A DNA stretch of 64,000 nucleotides from Falsiroseomonas frigidaquae (GCF_012163145.1 NZ_JAAVTX010000002.1:806001-870000); one strand, 5' to 3'. Positions 14,170 to 24,380 are shown, numbered from the stretch's first letter. Translations and numbers: made by a program. The notes: generated by a model from the letters alone, not told the origin.

Positions 14170-15258
14170 TCAGCGAACCGTTTGCGCCGCGGAGAAGGCG
14201 AAGTTATCGTAGCTGTTCTCGGCGATGCGGAACCACTGGAACTGCTCGGTGCGGAAGCGGGTGTAGCTTTCCATGATCTTGGCGAAGCGCGGATTGCCGC
14301 GGGCCAGGTCCGCGTTCATTTCCTCATTCGCCTTCCAGGCGGCTTCCAGCACGGGGCGCGGCCAGAAGCGCAGCTGCGCGCCGGCGGCGACCAGGCGGCG
14401 CAGGGCCTGCGGGTTCATGAAGTCGTAGCGCGCGACCATGTCGGCATCCGCCTCGGCGCAGGCCACTTCCAGCGCGTGCTTGTACTGGTCCGGCAGCGCG
14501 TTCCAGGCGCGCATGTTGGACATGAAGTGCAGCCGCGCGCCCGGCTCCCAGAAGCCCGGGGCGTAGTAGTAGCGGGCGACGCGCACGTAGTTGGCGCGCT
14601 CATCGTCGTGCGGGCCGACGAATTCCGCGGCATCGATCACGCCGCGCTCCAGGGAGGGGTAGATATCGGCGGGCGCGATCAGCGTGGGCGCGGCACCAAG
14701 GCGGGTAAACAGCTGCCCGGCGAGACCCGTGATGCGGAACTTCAGGCCGCGGAGCTGCTCGACGGAGGTGATCTCGTTGCGGAACCAGCCGCCCATCTGC
14801 GCGCCGGTGTCGCCGCAGGTGATGCCGTGGATGTTGTACTCGTTCAGCAATTCGGCCGCGAGCTGGTTGCCGCCGCCGTAGCGGTACCAGGAGGTGAGCT
14901 GGCGGGTGTTCAGGCCGAAGCACATGGCGGTGAAGGGGGCGAAGCCCGGTTCCTTGCCGATGTAGTAGTAGGAGGCGGTGTGCCCGGCCTCGATCGTGCC
15001 GGCCTGCACCGCGTCCAGCACCTGGAGGCCGCCGACGATCTCGCCCGCCGGGAAGGTCTGGATGCGGAACTTGCCCTCCGTGAGCTGGGCGACGCGGGCG
15101 GCCACCTTCTCGAAGGTGCCGTAGAGCACGTCGAAGACGCGGGGGAAGGAGGAGGCGGCGCGCCAGCGCACTTCCGGATTGGCCTGGGCGACGGCAGGCG
15201 TGGCGAGGGCGAGGGGCGCGGCCGCGGCGGCGGCGCCCAGCATGGCACGGCGGTTCAT
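14170..15258 (-). CDS. TRAP transporter substrate-binding protein (DctP family)
   Basis: A 362-residue periplasmic binding protein. The signal region is MNRRAMLGAAAAAAPLALATPAVAQ, with an arginine pair as in Tat-type signals, although the RR motif is incomplete. Mature features of the DctP family: FRIQTFPAGEIVGGLQVLDAVQAG, the region YPSLERGVIDAAEFVGPHDD, and a C-terminal helix pair. It belongs to the long mannitol/chloroaromatic-type branch. gggaggaag lies 6-7 bp before the ATG. No permease adjoins it; the dctQM pair at 8656-10668 is the nearest candidate partner. Confidence 0.9.
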   Translation of the reverse strand: MNRRAMLGAAAAAAPLALATPAVAQANPEVRWRAASSFPRVFDVLYGTFEKVAARVAQLTEGKFRIQTFPAGEIVGGLQVLDAVQAGTIEAGHTASYYYIGKEPGFAPFTAMCFGLNTRQLTSWYRYGGGNQLAAELLNEYNIHGITCGDTGAQMGGWFRNEITSVEQLRGLKFRITGLAGQLFTRLGAAPTLIAPADIYPSLERGVIDAAEFVGPHDDERANYVRVARYYYAPGFWEPGARLHFMSNMRAWNALPDQYKHALEVACAEADADMVARYDFMNPQALRRLVAAGAQLRFWPRPVLEAAWKANEEMNADLARGNPRFAKIMESYTRFRTEQFQWFRIAENSYDNFAFSAAQTVR

Positions 15259-15417
15259 GGAACTTCCTCCCGGATTGGGCGCACGGACGGATGGCCCGCT
15301 TCTGAACTCAGGATTAATCGATCCCGCAGCCGCCGGAAAGTAGCGGATTATTGCGGCGCTCAAGCATTTCAAGCCTTGCGGCTTCGCAAGGCGACTCGGA
15401 ATGCATCCGAAACAGGC

Positions 15418-15837
15418 CTACAGGACAAATCCCGCGAGCACCGCGCCGGCGGCGATGAGTTGCAGCAGGTTGGCGGCGACGGAAAGCCGGTGGCCTGTGT
15501 CGAAGCCGCGCTGGGCGCTGGCATCGCCCGCCTTCACCCGGTCCGACAATGCGTTGATGCGCGGCATCAGCACCTGGCGCAGGAAGACGGTCAGGCCGGC
15601 TATGGCCGCCATGATGCCCGCATCGGGCTTCGACAGCGGAAACAGCGCCACGCAGGCCGCGGCGGAGGTGGCGAGCACCCAGAGGTAGTAGGGCGGGAAG
15701 ACGCTGCGGATGAAGCGCCCGGCCATGTCCCCCGGCAGCACGCGGAACACGATGGGGGCGATCAGGGCGGCGAAGAAGGCCATGCCGCCGAACAGCAGCG
15801 CCGTGCAGAACAGCGCGATGACAAGCAGGGCGGTCAT
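15418..15837 (-). CDS. DUF4149-type membrane protein
   Basis: A 139-residue protein with four predicted membrane helices (about 3-25, 50-70, 75-95, 118-138) and a charged central loop SDRVKAGDASAQRGFDTGHRLS. The helix arrangement and the G-F-x-x-x-H-R-L-S stretch match DUF4149, a family of uncharacterised small inner-membrane proteins. It follows sdhB by 24 bp in the same direction, so it may be the last gene of the sdh transcript. No function is known. Confidence 0.75.
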   Translation of the reverse strand: MTALLVIALFCTALLFGGMAFFAALIAPIVFRVLPGDMAGRFIRSVFPPYYLWVLATSAAACVALFPLSKPDAGIMAAIAGLTVFLRQVLMPRINALSDRVKAGDASAQRGFDTGHRLSVAANLLQLIAAGAVLAGFVL

Positions 15838-15861
15838 GGTCTGGCCGCCCTGCCGCGTCGA

Positions 15862-16644
15862 TCAGACCACCCGTTCGGCGAGCATCTTCTTGATGTCGCC
15901 GATGGCCTGCGCCGGGTTCAGCCCCTTCGGGCAGGTCCGGGTGCAGTTCATGATGGTGTGGCAGCGATACAGCTTGAACGGGTCTTCCAGCGCATCCAGC
16001 CGGTCGCCCGTATGCTCATCGCGCGAGTCCGCGATCCAGCGATAGGCCTGCAGCAGTACGGCCGGGCCGAGGTAGCGGTCGCCGTTCCACCAATAGGACG
16101 GGCAGGCGGTCGAGCAGCAGAAGCACAGGATGCATTCCCACAGCCCGTCGAGCTTGGCGCGCTCCTCCTTCGACTGGAGGCGCTCGCCATCCGGCGGCGG
16201 GGGGGTGTCGGCCTTCAGCCAGGGCTCCACGCTGCGCAGCTGCGCGTAGATCTGGGACAGGTCGGGAACGAGGTCCTTCACCACCGGCATGTGCGGCAGC
16301 GGGTGGATGCGGACCTCGGCCTTCACATCCTCGATCGGCTTCAGGCAGGCCAGCGTGTTCAGCCCGTCGATGTTCATCGAGCAGGAGCCGCAGATGCCCT
16401 CCCGGCAGGAACGCCGGAAGGTCAGCGTGCTGTCCACCTCGTTCTTGATCTTGATCAGCGCGTCCAGGACCATCGGCCCGCACTGGTCCAGGTCGATGTC
16501 GTAGGTGTCGGTACGCGGGTTCTCGCCGGAATCCGGGTCCCAGCGATAGATCTTGAAGGCCCGCACGTTCTTCGCGCCAGCCGGCGCGGGAAAGTGCTTT
16601 CCCTTGGTGATCGTGGAGTTCTTCGGCAGCGTGAAGGTGGCCAT
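15862..16644 (-). CDS. sdhB: Succinate dehydrogenase iron-sulfur subunit
   Basis: A 260-residue subunit carrying the three Fe-S clusters of complex II. The [2Fe-2S] ligands are in [16 protein letters not shown] (near 80-95); the [4Fe-4S] and [3Fe-4S] ligands are in [14 protein letters not shown] (near 170-183) and [14 protein letters not shown] (near 230-243). It passes electrons from SdhA FADH2 to quinone at SdhCD. It lies 16 bp after sdhA in the sdhCDAB order typical of alphaproteobacteria. Complete and normal in length. Confidence 0.97.
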   Translation of the reverse strand: MATFTLPKNSTITKGKHFPAPAGAKNVRAFKIYRWDPDSGENPRTDTYDIDLDQCGPMVLDALIKIKNEVDSTLTFRRSCREGICGSCSMNIDGLNTLACLKPIEDVKAEVRIHPLPHMPVVKDLVPDLSQIYAQLRSVEPWLKADTPPPPDGERLQSKEERAKLDGLWECILCFCCSTACPSYWWNGDRYLGPAVLLQAYRWIADSRDEHTGDRLDALEDPFKLYRCHTIMNCTRTCPKGLNPAQAIGDIKKMLAERVV

Positions 16645-16660
16645 GGCTCTGATCGGGCTC

Positions 16661-18478
16661 CTAGTACACGCGCGCCTTGGGCGGGAAGACCTGGACCTCG
16701 TTGGTCAGGGTGCGCATCTTCACGTCGCGATAATCCAGCTTCACGTTCCGGTTGTCGTCCACCCAGGCGAGGGTGTGCTTCATCCAGTTCGCATCGTCCC
16801 GGTCCGGGAAATCCTCATGCGCATGCGCGCCGCGGCTTTCCTTGCGGGCTTCCGCGCCGTGGATCGTGGTGAGCGCGTTGCCGATGAGGTTGTCCAGTTC
16901 CAGCGCCTCGACCAGGTCGCTGTTCCAGATCAGGCTGCGGTCGGCGATCTTGATGTCGTCGTAGCTCGAGGCGACCTTGCCCATCTTGGCGACGCCCTCG
17001 CGCAGCAGCTCGCTGGTGCGGAACACCGCCGCGTGCTCCTGCATCGTGCGCTGCATCTGCAGGCGGACGTCGGAGACGGTGGAGCCGCCCTTGGCGTTGC
17101 GCACCTTGTCGAAGCGCGCCCAGCTGGACTCGCCCGCGCCCGGCGGCAGCGGGGCCTGGCTGGCGCCCGGCTTGATGGTCTCCGCCGCGCGATGCGCCGC
17201 GGCCCGGCCGAACACCACCAGGTCGAGCAGGGAGTTGGTGCCGAGGCGGTTGGCGCCGTGCACGGAGACGCAGGCCGCCTCGCCCACCGCCATCAGCCCG
17301 CGCACCACCCGGTCCTGGTCCTGCGCCGTGGGGTTCAGGACCTCGGTGTGGATGTTCGTCGGGATGCCGCCCATGTTGTAATGGACGGTGGGGAGCATCG
17401 GGATCGGCTCCTTCGTCACATCCACGCCCGCAAAGATTTTTGCCGTTTCCGAGATGCCGGGAAGGCGCTCGTGAAGAAGATCGGCGCCCAGGTGTTCCAG
17501 GTGCAGGTGGATGTGGTCCTTCATCGGGCCGACGCCGCGGCCTTCGCGGATCTCCACCGACATGGCGCGGGAGACGACGTCGCGGGACGCCAGGTCCTTC
17601 GCCGTCGGCGCATAGCGCTCCATGAAGCGCTCACCCTCGGAGTTGGTGAGGTAGCCACCCTCGCCGCGCGCACCTTCGGTGACGAGGCAGCCGGAGCCGT
17701 AGATGCCGGTCGGGTGGAACTGCACGAACTCGTTGTCCTGCAGCGGCAGGCCAGCGCGCAGGATCATGCCGCCGCCGTCGCCGGTGCAGGTATGGGCGGA
17801 GGTGCAGGAGAAATAGGCGCGGCCATAGCCGCCGGTCGCCATCACCACGGTCTGGGCGCGGAAGCGGTGCAGGCTGCCGTCTTCCAGGTTCCAGGCGGTA
17901 ACGCCGCGGCAGACGCCCTCATCATCCATGATGAGGTCGAGCGCGATGTATTCGACGAAGAACTCGCAATTGGCCTTCAGCGCCTGCTGGTACAGCGTGT
18001 GCAGGATGGCGTGGCCGGTACGGTCCGCGGCGGCGCAGGCGCGCATCGCCGGCGTCTTGCCGTAGTCCTGCATATGGCCGCCGAAGGGGCGCTGGTAGAT
18101 CTTGCCGTCCTCGGTGCGGGAGAACGGGACGCCGTAGTGCTCCAGCTCGATGATCGCAGGAATCGCCTCGCGGCACATGTATTCGATGGCATCCTGGTCG
18201 CCCAGCCAGTCCGACCCCTTCACGGTGTCGTACATGTGCCAGCGCCAGTCATCCTCGCCCATGTTGCCGAGCGCGGCGCCGACGCCGCCCTGGGCCGCCA
18301 CGGTGTGGCTGCGCGTCGGGAAGACCTTGGTGATGCAGGCGGTCTTGAGGCCGGAGGCCCCCATACCGAAGGTGGCGCGCAACCCCGCACCGCCCGCGCC
18401 GACCACGACCACGTCATAGGTGTGGTCGACGATCCGATAGGCCCCGCCGCCGATTGCGGGCTTGGAGATGGCGTTCAT
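16661..18478 (-). CDS. sdhA: Succinate dehydrogenase flavoprotein subunit
   Basis: A 605-residue FAD subunit that oxidises succinate to fumarate. The N-terminal dinucleotide fold is [17 protein letters not shown]. The covalent FAD His is in [18 protein letters not shown]. Active-site stretches are [14 protein letters not shown] and [21 protein letters not shown]. The C-terminal stretch [18 protein letters not shown] is the usual SdhA end region. It follows sdhD by 72 bp. The gene is intact. Confidence 0.98.
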   Translation of the reverse strand: MNAISKPAIGGGAYRIVDHTYDVVVVGAGGAGLRATFGMGASGLKTACITKVFPTRSHTVAAQGGVGAALGNMGEDDWRWHMYDTVKGSDWLGDQDAIEYMCREAIPAIIELEHYGVPFSRTEDGKIYQRPFGGHMQDYGKTPAMRACAAADRTGHAILHTLYQQALKANCEFFVEYIALDLIMDDEGVCRGVTAWNLEDGSLHRFRAQTVVMATGGYGRAYFSCTSAHTCTGDGGGMILRAGLPLQDNEFVQFHPTGIYGSGCLVTEGARGEGGYLTNSEGERFMERYAPTAKDLASRDVVSRAMSVEIREGRGVGPMKDHIHLHLEHLGADLLHERLPGISETAKIFAGVDVTKEPIPMLPTVHYNMGGIPTNIHTEVLNPTAQDQDRVVRGLMAVGEAACVSVHGANRLGTNSLLDLVVFGRAAAHRAAETIKPGASQAPLPPGAGESSWARFDKVRNAKGGSTVSDVRLQMQRTMQEHAAVFRTSELLREGVAKMGKVASSYDDIKIADRSLIWNSDLVEALELDNLIGNALTTIHGAEARKESRGAHAHEDFPDRDDANWMKHTLAWVDDNRNVKLDYRDVKMRTLTNEVQVFPPKARVY

Positions 18479-18550
18479 CTGTCCTGCCGTCCATCCGTGA
18501 GGCGGGGCGAAATGGCCCGCGCCGTTTGGTACCGAGTTTGGTGCAATGCC

Positions 18551-18946
18551 TCAGACCGCAAGGCGCAAAACGGCCAGGGCGGCCGCCAGCGCCAACAAGG
18601 CGCAGACCGCCTTCACGGCCAGGATCGAGGTGATCTTCACCCATTCCGGCTTGGCGTAGTCCTCCAGCACCACCTGCAGCCCGGAGGCGGTGTGGTGGAA
18701 GGTCAGGCCGATCAGCGCCAGCAGCAGCACCGCATTCACCGGATGGCCGATCCAGGCCATCGCTTCCAGATGCGTCATGCCGGCGGAGGTGGCCAGTATG
18801 GCGATGAACCAGACGGTCAGCGGCAGCAGCGCCAGTGAGGTGACGCGCTGCATCCACCAGTGATGCGTGCCGGATTTGGCCGAACCCGAGCCGCGGACGC
18901 GGCCGAGCGGGGTGCGGAGGGTGGTGGCGCGGGTGGTCTGTTCCAT
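18551..18946 (-). CDS. sdhD: Succinate dehydrogenase membrane anchor subunit D
   Basis: A 131-residue protein with three membrane helices. The opening SGSAKSGTHHWWMQRVTSLALLPL and the central LTFHHTASGLQVVLEDYAKPEW match alphaproteobacterial SdhD, which shares haem b and the quinone site with SdhC. The ATG at 18946 follows sdhC by 11 bp. A longer frame to 19447 overlaps sdhC and is discounted. Confidence 0.92.
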   Translation of the reverse strand: MEQTTRATTLRTPLGRVRGSGSAKSGTHHWWMQRVTSLALLPLTVWFIAILATSAGMTHLEAMAWIGHPVNAVLLLALIGLTFHHTASGLQVVLEDYAKPEWVKITSILAVKAVCALLALAAALAVLRLAV

Positions 18947-18957
18947 GGTCTCGCCCC

Positions 18958-19401
18958 TCACCAGGAGATCAGCAGCGCGAGCCAGGTCAGCGCCGTCAGC
19001 ACCGCGGTGCCGATCAGCACCGCGCGGCCGGATTTGTAGGTGGTCGGGATGTCGTAGCCATAGCCGGCATCCCAGAACAGGTGGCGCACGCCAGCCAGGG
19101 TGTGGAACCAGGCCGCGGCCGTCACGCCCATCAGCATCAGGATGCCGACGAAGGAGCCGAGGAACCACTGCACCCGGTCGAAAGCCTCGGGCCCGGATGC
19201 CGCGGCCACCAGCCACCACACCATCAACACGGCGCCGGCGGTCCAGGCGATGCCGGTGGCACGGTGGGAGATGGAGATGGCGCTGGTCATCTGCATCATG
19301 TCGTAGACCTGCAGATGTGGCGACAGCGGCCGGCGGACCGGCGTGCCATCGGTGCGGCGACCCAGCATGGTCGCGTCGCTTGCGTCTGGGACTGATGACA
19401 T
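18958..19401 (-). CDS. sdhC: Succinate dehydrogenase cytochrome b556 subunit C
   Basis: A 147-residue anchor with three membrane helices. Diagnostic stretches are RPLSPHLQVYDMMQMTSAISISHRATGIAW (quinone-site Ser and the conserved SHR-TG) and FHTLAGVRHLFWDAGYG with the haem-ligating His. First gene of sdhCDAB. The ATG at 19401 has gaggag 11 bp upstream; an upstream ATG at 19419 would add six residues. A promoter is recognisable at 19462-19489. Confidence 0.95.
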   Translation of the reverse strand: MSSVPDASDATMLGRRTDGTPVRRPLSPHLQVYDMMQMTSAISISHRATGIAWTAGAVLMVWWLVAAASGPEAFDRVQWFLGSFVGILMLMGVTAAAWFHTLAGVRHLFWDAGYGYDIPTTYKSGRAVLIGTAVLTALTWLALLISW

Positions 19402-19461
19402 GCGGTGCCCGCTCCTCATGACGCGCCTGATTGGGGGGCGCGCGCACAGTGTTGACAGGGT

Positions 19462-19489
19462 TTTATGGTGCACCGCGCCATAGCGTCAA
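19462..19489 (-). promoter_or_regulatory. Putative sigma-70 promoter of sdhCDAB
   Basis: On the minus strand TTGACG (19489-19484) and CATAAA (19467-19462) are separated by 16 bp, resembling -35 and -10 elements. Transcription would start near 19455, giving a leader of about 55 nt before sdhC. A TTGACA on the plus strand (19452-19457) overlaps the expected start region, but no good -10 follows it. Confidence 0.5.
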
Positions 19490-19532
19490 CGCAGGCTGGC
19501 GGAAATCGGAGAACAAATCGTGAATAGGCAGC

Positions 19533-19730
19533 GTGATTAGGAATGATATCCTCGCTCGCATGCTCCCCCGAGTCCCAAAGGCCCGACTGCCCCGCTTCGC
19601 CCGCCGAAACTGCGCCAATACTGCCGCGCGCGGCAGCGGCCCCGGCTGGCCAAAGGCGCTGCTCGACGTGGTGCACAAGCTGCTGACGGCCGGCGCGGCG
19701 CTGGCCACGATCATGCGGCTGTTGTTCTGA
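19533..19730 (+). CDS. Possible small basic protein (doubtful)
   Basis: A 65-residue frame, MIRNDILARMLPRVPKARLPRF..., ending KLLTAGAALATIMRLLF. It has an internal ATG at 19560. The N-terminal half is very basic and the C-terminal part weakly hydrophobic. There is no clear ribosome site and no recognised family. It is listed because it fills an otherwise unexplained gap and its stop is followed directly by the palindrome at 19734-19747, which could act as a terminator or operator. It may well be spurious. Confidence 0.25.
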   Translation: MIRNDILARMLPRVPKARLPRFARRNCANTAARGSGPGWPKALLDVVHKLLTAGAALATIMRLLF

Positions 19731-19733
19731 AGA

Positions 19734-19747
19734 CGCGGTTAACCGCG
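19734..19747. promoter_or_regulatory. Perfect palindrome CGCGGTTAACCGCG
   Basis: A 14-bp perfect palindrome, flanked by a second complementary pair (gacgcg ... cgcgtc, 19732-19757). It could be a dimeric repressor operator or the stem of a short transcript end. Nothing links it to a specific regulator. Confidence 0.35.
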
Positions 19748-19965
19748 ACTGCGCGTCCGCATTTCCGCGCCGAAGCGGCACTCAGGTTGCCTCTCACTCC
19801 ACAAGTTTCGGCGCAACTTGCGCAGCCTTGAAGGCCGCCGGTTCGTGCTCATCGCAGGCATAGCGCCGGGGCGGGTGGCGTCTCAAGAAGACTGCCGACG
19901 CCTGGGCAGACTACCCGTAACGATAGATCCTGATACCCTTCCGATCCAAATGGGGAGGAATCGAG

Positions 19966-20562
19966 ATGCGGCGCCTACTTCTTGCGTGCCTGCTGTTGGG
20001 CGGGTGCGCCCTTGAACGCGACTACATTGAGGTCCGGCACGTGGCGGCGCCTGGAGTTCAAGCTATTCCGGGCGCCAGCGAAGTTGGCGTGACAGTCGAG
20101 ACGCGGGATGGCCGAACGATCAGGGACAGGGTGAGCAACAAGATCAATGGATACGGGATGGAGATGGCTCCCATCATCTCCACCAACGACGTGATCGCCG
20201 AAACTCAGCGTGCAGTCGTAGAGGAACTGACTTCCAGAGGATTCAGAATCGGAGGAAGCGACGCTCGGCTGGACGTCGAGGTCCTGCGCTTCTTCAGCCA
20301 GTTCCGCACAGGATTCTTTGCCGGGTCAGCGAACGCCGACCTGTCTGTCAACGTGCGCCTGACTGACCGATCCGGCCGGCTCGTCCTCGCAAAGACCTTT
20401 ACCGCCGAGGGAATTGTTCCAAGCCTCCAATTGGCTACCGGAGCCAATGCACGCCTGGCACTTGAGGACGGCTTGCGAAAACTGATCAGGATGATCGGGG
20501 ACGACGCTGAGCTTGCTCAGGCCCTTCTGCGAGTCGCCCCCTCTGGGCAACCAGTCAGCTGA
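19966..20562 (+). CDS. YajG-like outer-membrane lipoprotein
   Basis: A 198-residue lipoprotein. MRRLLLACLLLGGC gives a lipobox with Cys14 as the acylated residue. The mature part has alternating strands and helices (DVIAETQRAVVEELTSRGFRIG, LDVEVLRFFSQF, NVRLTDRSGRLVLAKTFTAEG) that match the YajG family of uncharacterised lipoproteins. ggggaggaa sits 7 bp before the ATG. Codon use is visibly more A/T-rich than its neighbours, hinting at more recent acquisition. A hairpin at 20597-20625 probably ends the transcript. Confidence 0.65.
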   Translation: MRRLLLACLLLGGCALERDYIEVRHVAAPGVQAIPGASEVGVTVETRDGRTIRDRVSNKINGYGMEMAPIISTNDVIAETQRAVVEELTSRGFRIGGSDARLDVEVLRFFSQFRTGFFAGSANADLSVNVRLTDRSGRLVLAKTFTAEGIVPSLQLATGANARLALEDGLRKLIRMIGDDAELAQALLRVAPSGQPVS

Positions 20563-20596
20563 TCGGAGCCCGGAGGCACCATCTCCGGGAGGGTCG

Positions 20597-20625
20597 AGGT
20601 CTTGTCCACGGCGTGGACGAGACCT
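20597..20625 (+). terminator. Strong hairpin after the lipoprotein gene
   Basis: aggtcttgtccac (20597-20609) pairs with gtggacgagacct (20613-20625) around a ggc loop: 13 positions, with a single G-U wobble. Only a short ttgct follows, so it may be a weak intrinsic terminator or an mRNA 3'-end stabiliser. The rest of 20563-20812 shows nothing recognisable. Confidence 0.55.
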
Positions 20626-20812
20626 TGCTGACCGCCGCGGCCCTCGTTCTCGCGCGTCGAAACGCCCTACAATCCTGCCCAGCCTGCAACTCAGCGCCGC
20701 GACCCGCGACGCGCGCGTTCAGCAGGCGCAATTCTTCTTCAGCGGCGTGAGGGCCACCGCCGCGCAGTCTTTGCCTCCGGGCATCGCCGTCGGGAATGGT
20801 GGCGCGCGGCCG

Positions 20813-21835
20813 TCAGGCGGCCAACAGCCCCTGCGCCACCAGTTCCTCCGCGATCTGCACCGCGTTCAGCGCCGCGCCCTTCCGCAGATTGTCACAGACG
20901 CACCAGAAGGCGAGCCCGTGCGGCACCGTCAGGTCGCGGCGCAGGCGGCTGACATAGACCGAATCCTCGCCGGCGATCTCGGCCGGCGTCGCGTAGCCGC
21001 CATCCTCGCGGCGATCGAGCACGATGACGCCCGGCGCCTCGCGCAGCGCCTCCCAGGCCTGCTGTTCGGTGATCGGCTCCTCGAATTCCACATGCACCGC
21101 CTCGGCATGGCCGATGAAGACCGGCACGCGGACGCAGGTCGCCATCACGGCGATATCCGGGCCGAGGATCTTGCGGGTTTCCTCCGCCATCTTCTTCTCC
21201 TCCCGCGTCGAACCGTCGCCGAGGAAATTGTCGATATGCGGGATGCAGTTGAAGGCGATCTGCTTGGTAAACTGCTCCGAGGGCGGAGTCTCGTTCACGT
21301 ACACGCCGCGGGTCTGCGACCACAGCTCGTCCATCGCCTCCCGCCCCGCGCCGGAGACGGCCTGGTAGGTGGAGACGACCACCCGCTTCACCCGCGCCAG
21401 ATCGTGCAGCGGCTTCAGCGCCACCACCATCTGGATGGTGGAGCAGTTCGGGTTGGCGATGATCCGCCGCTTCTTGAAGCGGGCCAGCGCCTGCGGGTTC
21501 ACCTCCGGCACCACCAGTGGCACGTCGGGGTCCATGCGGAACTGGCTGGTATTGTCGATCACGACGCAGCCGGCGGCCGCGGCCCGCGGCGCATGCACCG
21601 CGCTGATCGCGGCACCTGGCGAGAACAACGCCAGGTCGGTGCCCTTGAAGTCGAAGCTGTCCAGCGACTGCACCGTCAGCACCTGGTCATCCCCGAAGGA
21701 GACCTGCTGCCCGGCGGACCGGCCGGAGGCGAGCGCCACCATGCGGTCCACGGGAAAGGTACGTTCCGCCAGGGTCTTGAGGATCTCCCGCCCCACCGCC
21801 CCGGTGGCGCCGACCACGGCCATCCTGTAGCCCAT
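20813..21835 (-). CDS. asd: Aspartate-semialdehyde dehydrogenase
   Basis: A 340-residue NADP-dependent enzyme that reduces aspartyl-4-phosphate to aspartate semialdehyde, feeding lysine/diaminopimelate, threonine and methionine synthesis. The N-terminal Rossmann motif is VVGATGAVGREIL. The catalytic Cys is in IANPNCSTIQMVVAL (near 130). Substrate-binding stretches are STYQAVSGAGREAMDEL and the His in FIGHAEAVHVEF. Length and motifs are normal. Monocistronic, ending toward the lipoprotein gene. Confidence 0.96.
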   Translation of the reverse strand: MGYRMAVVGATGAVGREILKTLAERTFPVDRMVALASGRSAGQQVSFGDDQVLTVQSLDSFDFKGTDLALFSPGAAISAVHAPRAAAAGCVVIDNTSQFRMDPDVPLVVPEVNPQALARFKKRRIIANPNCSTIQMVVALKPLHDLARVKRVVVSTYQAVSGAGREAMDELWSQTRGVYVNETPPSEQFTKQIAFNCIPHIDNFLGDGSTREEKKMAEETRKILGPDIAVMATCVRVPVFIGHAEAVHVEFEEPITEQQAWEALREAPGVIVLDRREDGGYATPAEIAGEDSVYVSRLRRDLTVPHGLAFWCVCDNLRKGAALNAVQIAEELVAQGLLAA

Positions 21836-21913
21836 GCTGCCGCTCCTGCCTTGTCCGGGGGTGGGCTTAGGCGCTCCGCCCCCAGACCGGCAAGGCGCCG
21901 GCAGGCGCGGCCC

Positions 21914-24232
21914 CTACATGGACCGCACGGCGCGCAGGAAGCTGTCGGTCTTCTGGCGCAGCTGGGTCGCCTGGTTGGCCAGCGCGCCGCTGTCGTCGCG
22001 CATGGCGCTGGCGGCCACGCCGGTGGCCTGGGCGGCGCCGCGCACCCCCTCGATCCGCTGTGCCACGGTCTGCGTCGCATCCGCCACCTGACTGGCGCTG
22101 CGGGCGATTTCCTGCGTCGCGGCGCCCTGTTCCTCTACCGCCGCGGCGATGGCCGTGGCGATTTCGCTGGTGCGTTCCACCGTCGCGCCGATGCCGCGGA
22201 TGGCGGCCACCGCCTGGCTGGTGGCCTGCTGCATCTGGCCGATCTGGGCGGCGATCTCCTCCGTCGCCTTGGCGGTCTGCCCGGCGAGGGACTTCACCTC
22301 GCTGGCGACCACCGCGAAGCCCTTGCCGGCCTCGCCCGCCCGCGCCGCCTCGATGGTGGCGTTCAGCGCCAGCAGGTTGGTCTGGCCGGCGATGTCGCCG
22401 ATCAGCCGCACCACGTCGCCGATCCGCGCCGCCGCCTCGGACAGGCCCTGCACGGTCGCGTCCGTGGCGCGGGTTTCCGTCACGGCGCGGCTGGCGACCT
22501 GCGCCGCCTCACCCACCTGGCGGGAGATTTCGCTGACCGAGCTGGCCATCTCCTCCGCCGCCGCGGCCACCGCCTGCACGTCGCCCTGTGCCTGGCCGCC
22601 GGCCGCCGCAACCGCCGCGGCTTCCTCGCCCGAGGTCGCCGCGGTGCCGGAAAGGGAGATGGCGGATTGCTGCAGGCGCGCCGCGGATTCGGCCACCGCC
22701 GCCACCACCGCGCCGACTTCCGTCTCGAAGGTATTGGCCAGCCGCACCTGCTCCGTCACCAGGCTCCAGGTCAGCATCGCGGCATTGTATTTGCCGGCGG
22801 CGTCGCGGATGGCCGAAACGCGCAGCTCCAGCACCTCGTCGCCCAGGGTGATCCGCCCGGTATGCGGCAGGCGGGACGGGTCGGCCAGCACGGCGCGCTG
22901 CGCCTCCGGGTTCTTGTGGAACACGTCCATGCTCTGGCCCAGCATCTCGTCCGGCGCGATCGGCAGCACCCGGCGCAGGGATTCCATCAGGCGGTTCGAT
23001 TCCGCGTTCATGTAGGTCATGCGGAAATTGTCGTTCGGGTCGGCGCTCATCACCGCCGCCGGAAGCTGCTCGATCATCTGGCTCTGGGCGAAGGCGCGAT
23101 TGACGGTGGCGCGCAGGCCCTCCAGCGCCTCCGCCATCTGGCCGATCTCGTCGCGGCGGCCGCGATCCGGCACCGTCGCCGTGGCGTCGCCGCTGGCGAT
23201 GCGGGCCATCACGGCGGACAGCCGGCGCATCGGAGCGCCGATGCCACGCGCCATGCCGAAGGAGGACAGCAGCAGCACCAGGCCGATGGCGCCGCCGGAC
23301 CAGATCCCGACGTCACGCACCACCTCGGCGCGGTGCATCACCTGCTGCCGCTGCGCGGTGGCCACCTGCAGCCCGGCCGTGCCGAGTTCGTGGATCGCGT
23401 CCTGCAGCCCCGCCCGCGCCGCCGTCACGCGTTCGCGGCGTGCCTTCTCGATCTCCTCGCCGGCATCCAGGATCTTCGCGGCGGCCAGGCCGATCGCCTG
23501 CGCGCGTTCCGCCAGGCGGTTCACATCCTCGCGCAGCCGGCCCGGCGCCTCGATCGCCAGCAGGCCGCGGCTGTGCACACGGGCCTGCGCGATGCCGCGC
23601 CGCACGCGGCGAAGCTGCGCCTCGTCGCCGGTCGCCAGCAACCGCTGCACGCCGATCCGCACATCGTTCACCGCGCCATGCACGGTCAGCAGCCGGTGCC
23701 GCGCGTCATCCTGCTGGTCGGCCGGCAGGTCGAAGCCGAAGCTGGCGGAGACCGCCTCGAACAGGCTGTCGTATTCGGAGGAGAGCGGAAACAGTTCCTT
23801 GTCGCGCGCCTGGATCACCTGCAGGCGGAGCTGCGCGACCACTTCCAGCGCTTCGCGATAGGCTTCGGACGCCTGGGCCACGGCCGTGGCGGTCTCGGCC
23901 ACGCGGGGGGAGCCGGAGGCCTGCGCCGCTTCCTGCACCCCGCTGACGCCGGTGCGGATCGCAGCCTCCACCGCCTGCCAGGCCGGCACCTGGCCGGCCT
24001 CGTCATGCGTCAGCATCAGGTCGCGTTCCAGCACCGCCACTTCACGCAGCTGGTCCGCGCCGTCCTCCATCCGGTCCATGGCCGATTGCATGCGCGCGGA
24101 GGCGGCCTGCTCGGACATGATCCCGGACGTCTCCTGCCAGACCAGGGTCACAAGTCCGCCGAGCAGCAGCAAAGTCAGCGCGGCGGAGGCCGCCAGTTTG
24201 CGACCGACCGATAGGTCGAGGAGGAAACGCAT
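21914..24232 (-). CDS. Methyl-accepting chemotaxis protein with cytoplasmic PAS domain
   Basis: A 772-residue chemoreceptor. Order: TM1 (about 13-32), a large periplasmic helical sensor (33-305), TM2 (307-328), HAMP (329-381), a PAS-like domain (about 386-495; [23 protein letters not shown]), then the signalling hairpin, with the conserved tip [20 protein letters not shown] near 615-635. The periplasmic domain is about twice the size of a simple four-helix bundle. The extra PAS suggests a second, cytoplasmic input (redox or ligand). No che genes lie in the window, so it is an orphan receptor. The ligand is unknown. Confidence 0.93.
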   Translation of the reverse strand: MRFLLDLSVGRKLAASAALTLLLLGGLVTLVWQETSGIMSEQAASARMQSAMDRMEDGADQLREVAVLERDLMLTHDEAGQVPAWQAVEAAIRTGVSGVQEAAQASGSPRVAETATAVAQASEAYREALEVVAQLRLQVIQARDKELFPLSSEYDSLFEAVSASFGFDLPADQQDDARHRLLTVHGAVNDVRIGVQRLLATGDEAQLRRVRRGIAQARVHSRGLLAIEAPGRLREDVNRLAERAQAIGLAAAKILDAGEEIEKARRERVTAARAGLQDAIHELGTAGLQVATAQRQQVMHRAEVVRDVGIWSGGAIGLVLLLSSFGMARGIGAPMRRLSAVMARIASGDATATVPDRGRRDEIGQMAEALEGLRATVNRAFAQSQMIEQLPAAVMSADPNDNFRMTYMNAESNRLMESLRRVLPIAPDEMLGQSMDVFHKNPEAQRAVLADPSRLPHTGRITLGDEVLELRVSAIRDAAGKYNAAMLTWSLVTEQVRLANTFETEVGAVVAAVAESAARLQQSAISLSGTAATSGEEAAAVAAAGGQAQGDVQAVAAAAEEMASSVSEISRQVGEAAQVASRAVTETRATDATVQGLSEAAARIGDVVRLIGDIAGQTNLLALNATIEAARAGEAGKGFAVVASEVKSLAGQTAKATEEIAAQIGQMQQATSQAVAAIRGIGATVERTSEIATAIAAAVEEQGAATQEIARSASQVADATQTVAQRIEGVRGAAQATGVAASAMRDDSGALANQATQLRQKTDSFLRAVRSM

Positions 24233-24380
24233 AATGCAGGCTCCACGAAAACGACTGGAGCTGCAGGATGACGATGCGGTCTTGCCAGCGTGTGAATGGT
24301 TCGCACGCCAACTGCGGCAGACCGATCACGGAACCGTTAGCGTCTCTTGACGTTCGGCTCCGTGACCCGTCTGCGCTGGT

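Larger units (their letters stand above)
19402..19965. other. 564-bp intergenic region between sdhC and the lipoprotein gene
   Basis: It holds the sdh promoter, a possible 65-codon frame at 19533-19730, a perfect palindrome at 19734-19747, and a small inverted repeat caagtt/aacttg (19802-19820). Base use is less GC-skewed than in the flanking genes. Nothing else was recognised. A regulatory RNA is possible but unsupported. Confidence 0.5.

Noticed and set aside
19452..19457. TTGACA on the plus strand as a promoter for the small frame at 19533
   Set aside because: No acceptable -10 hexamer lies 16-18 bp downstream.
20513..24214. 1233-codon open frame antisense to asd and the chemoreceptor
   Set aside because: A shadow of two well-supported genes, with no domain features and His/Arg/Gly-rich composition.
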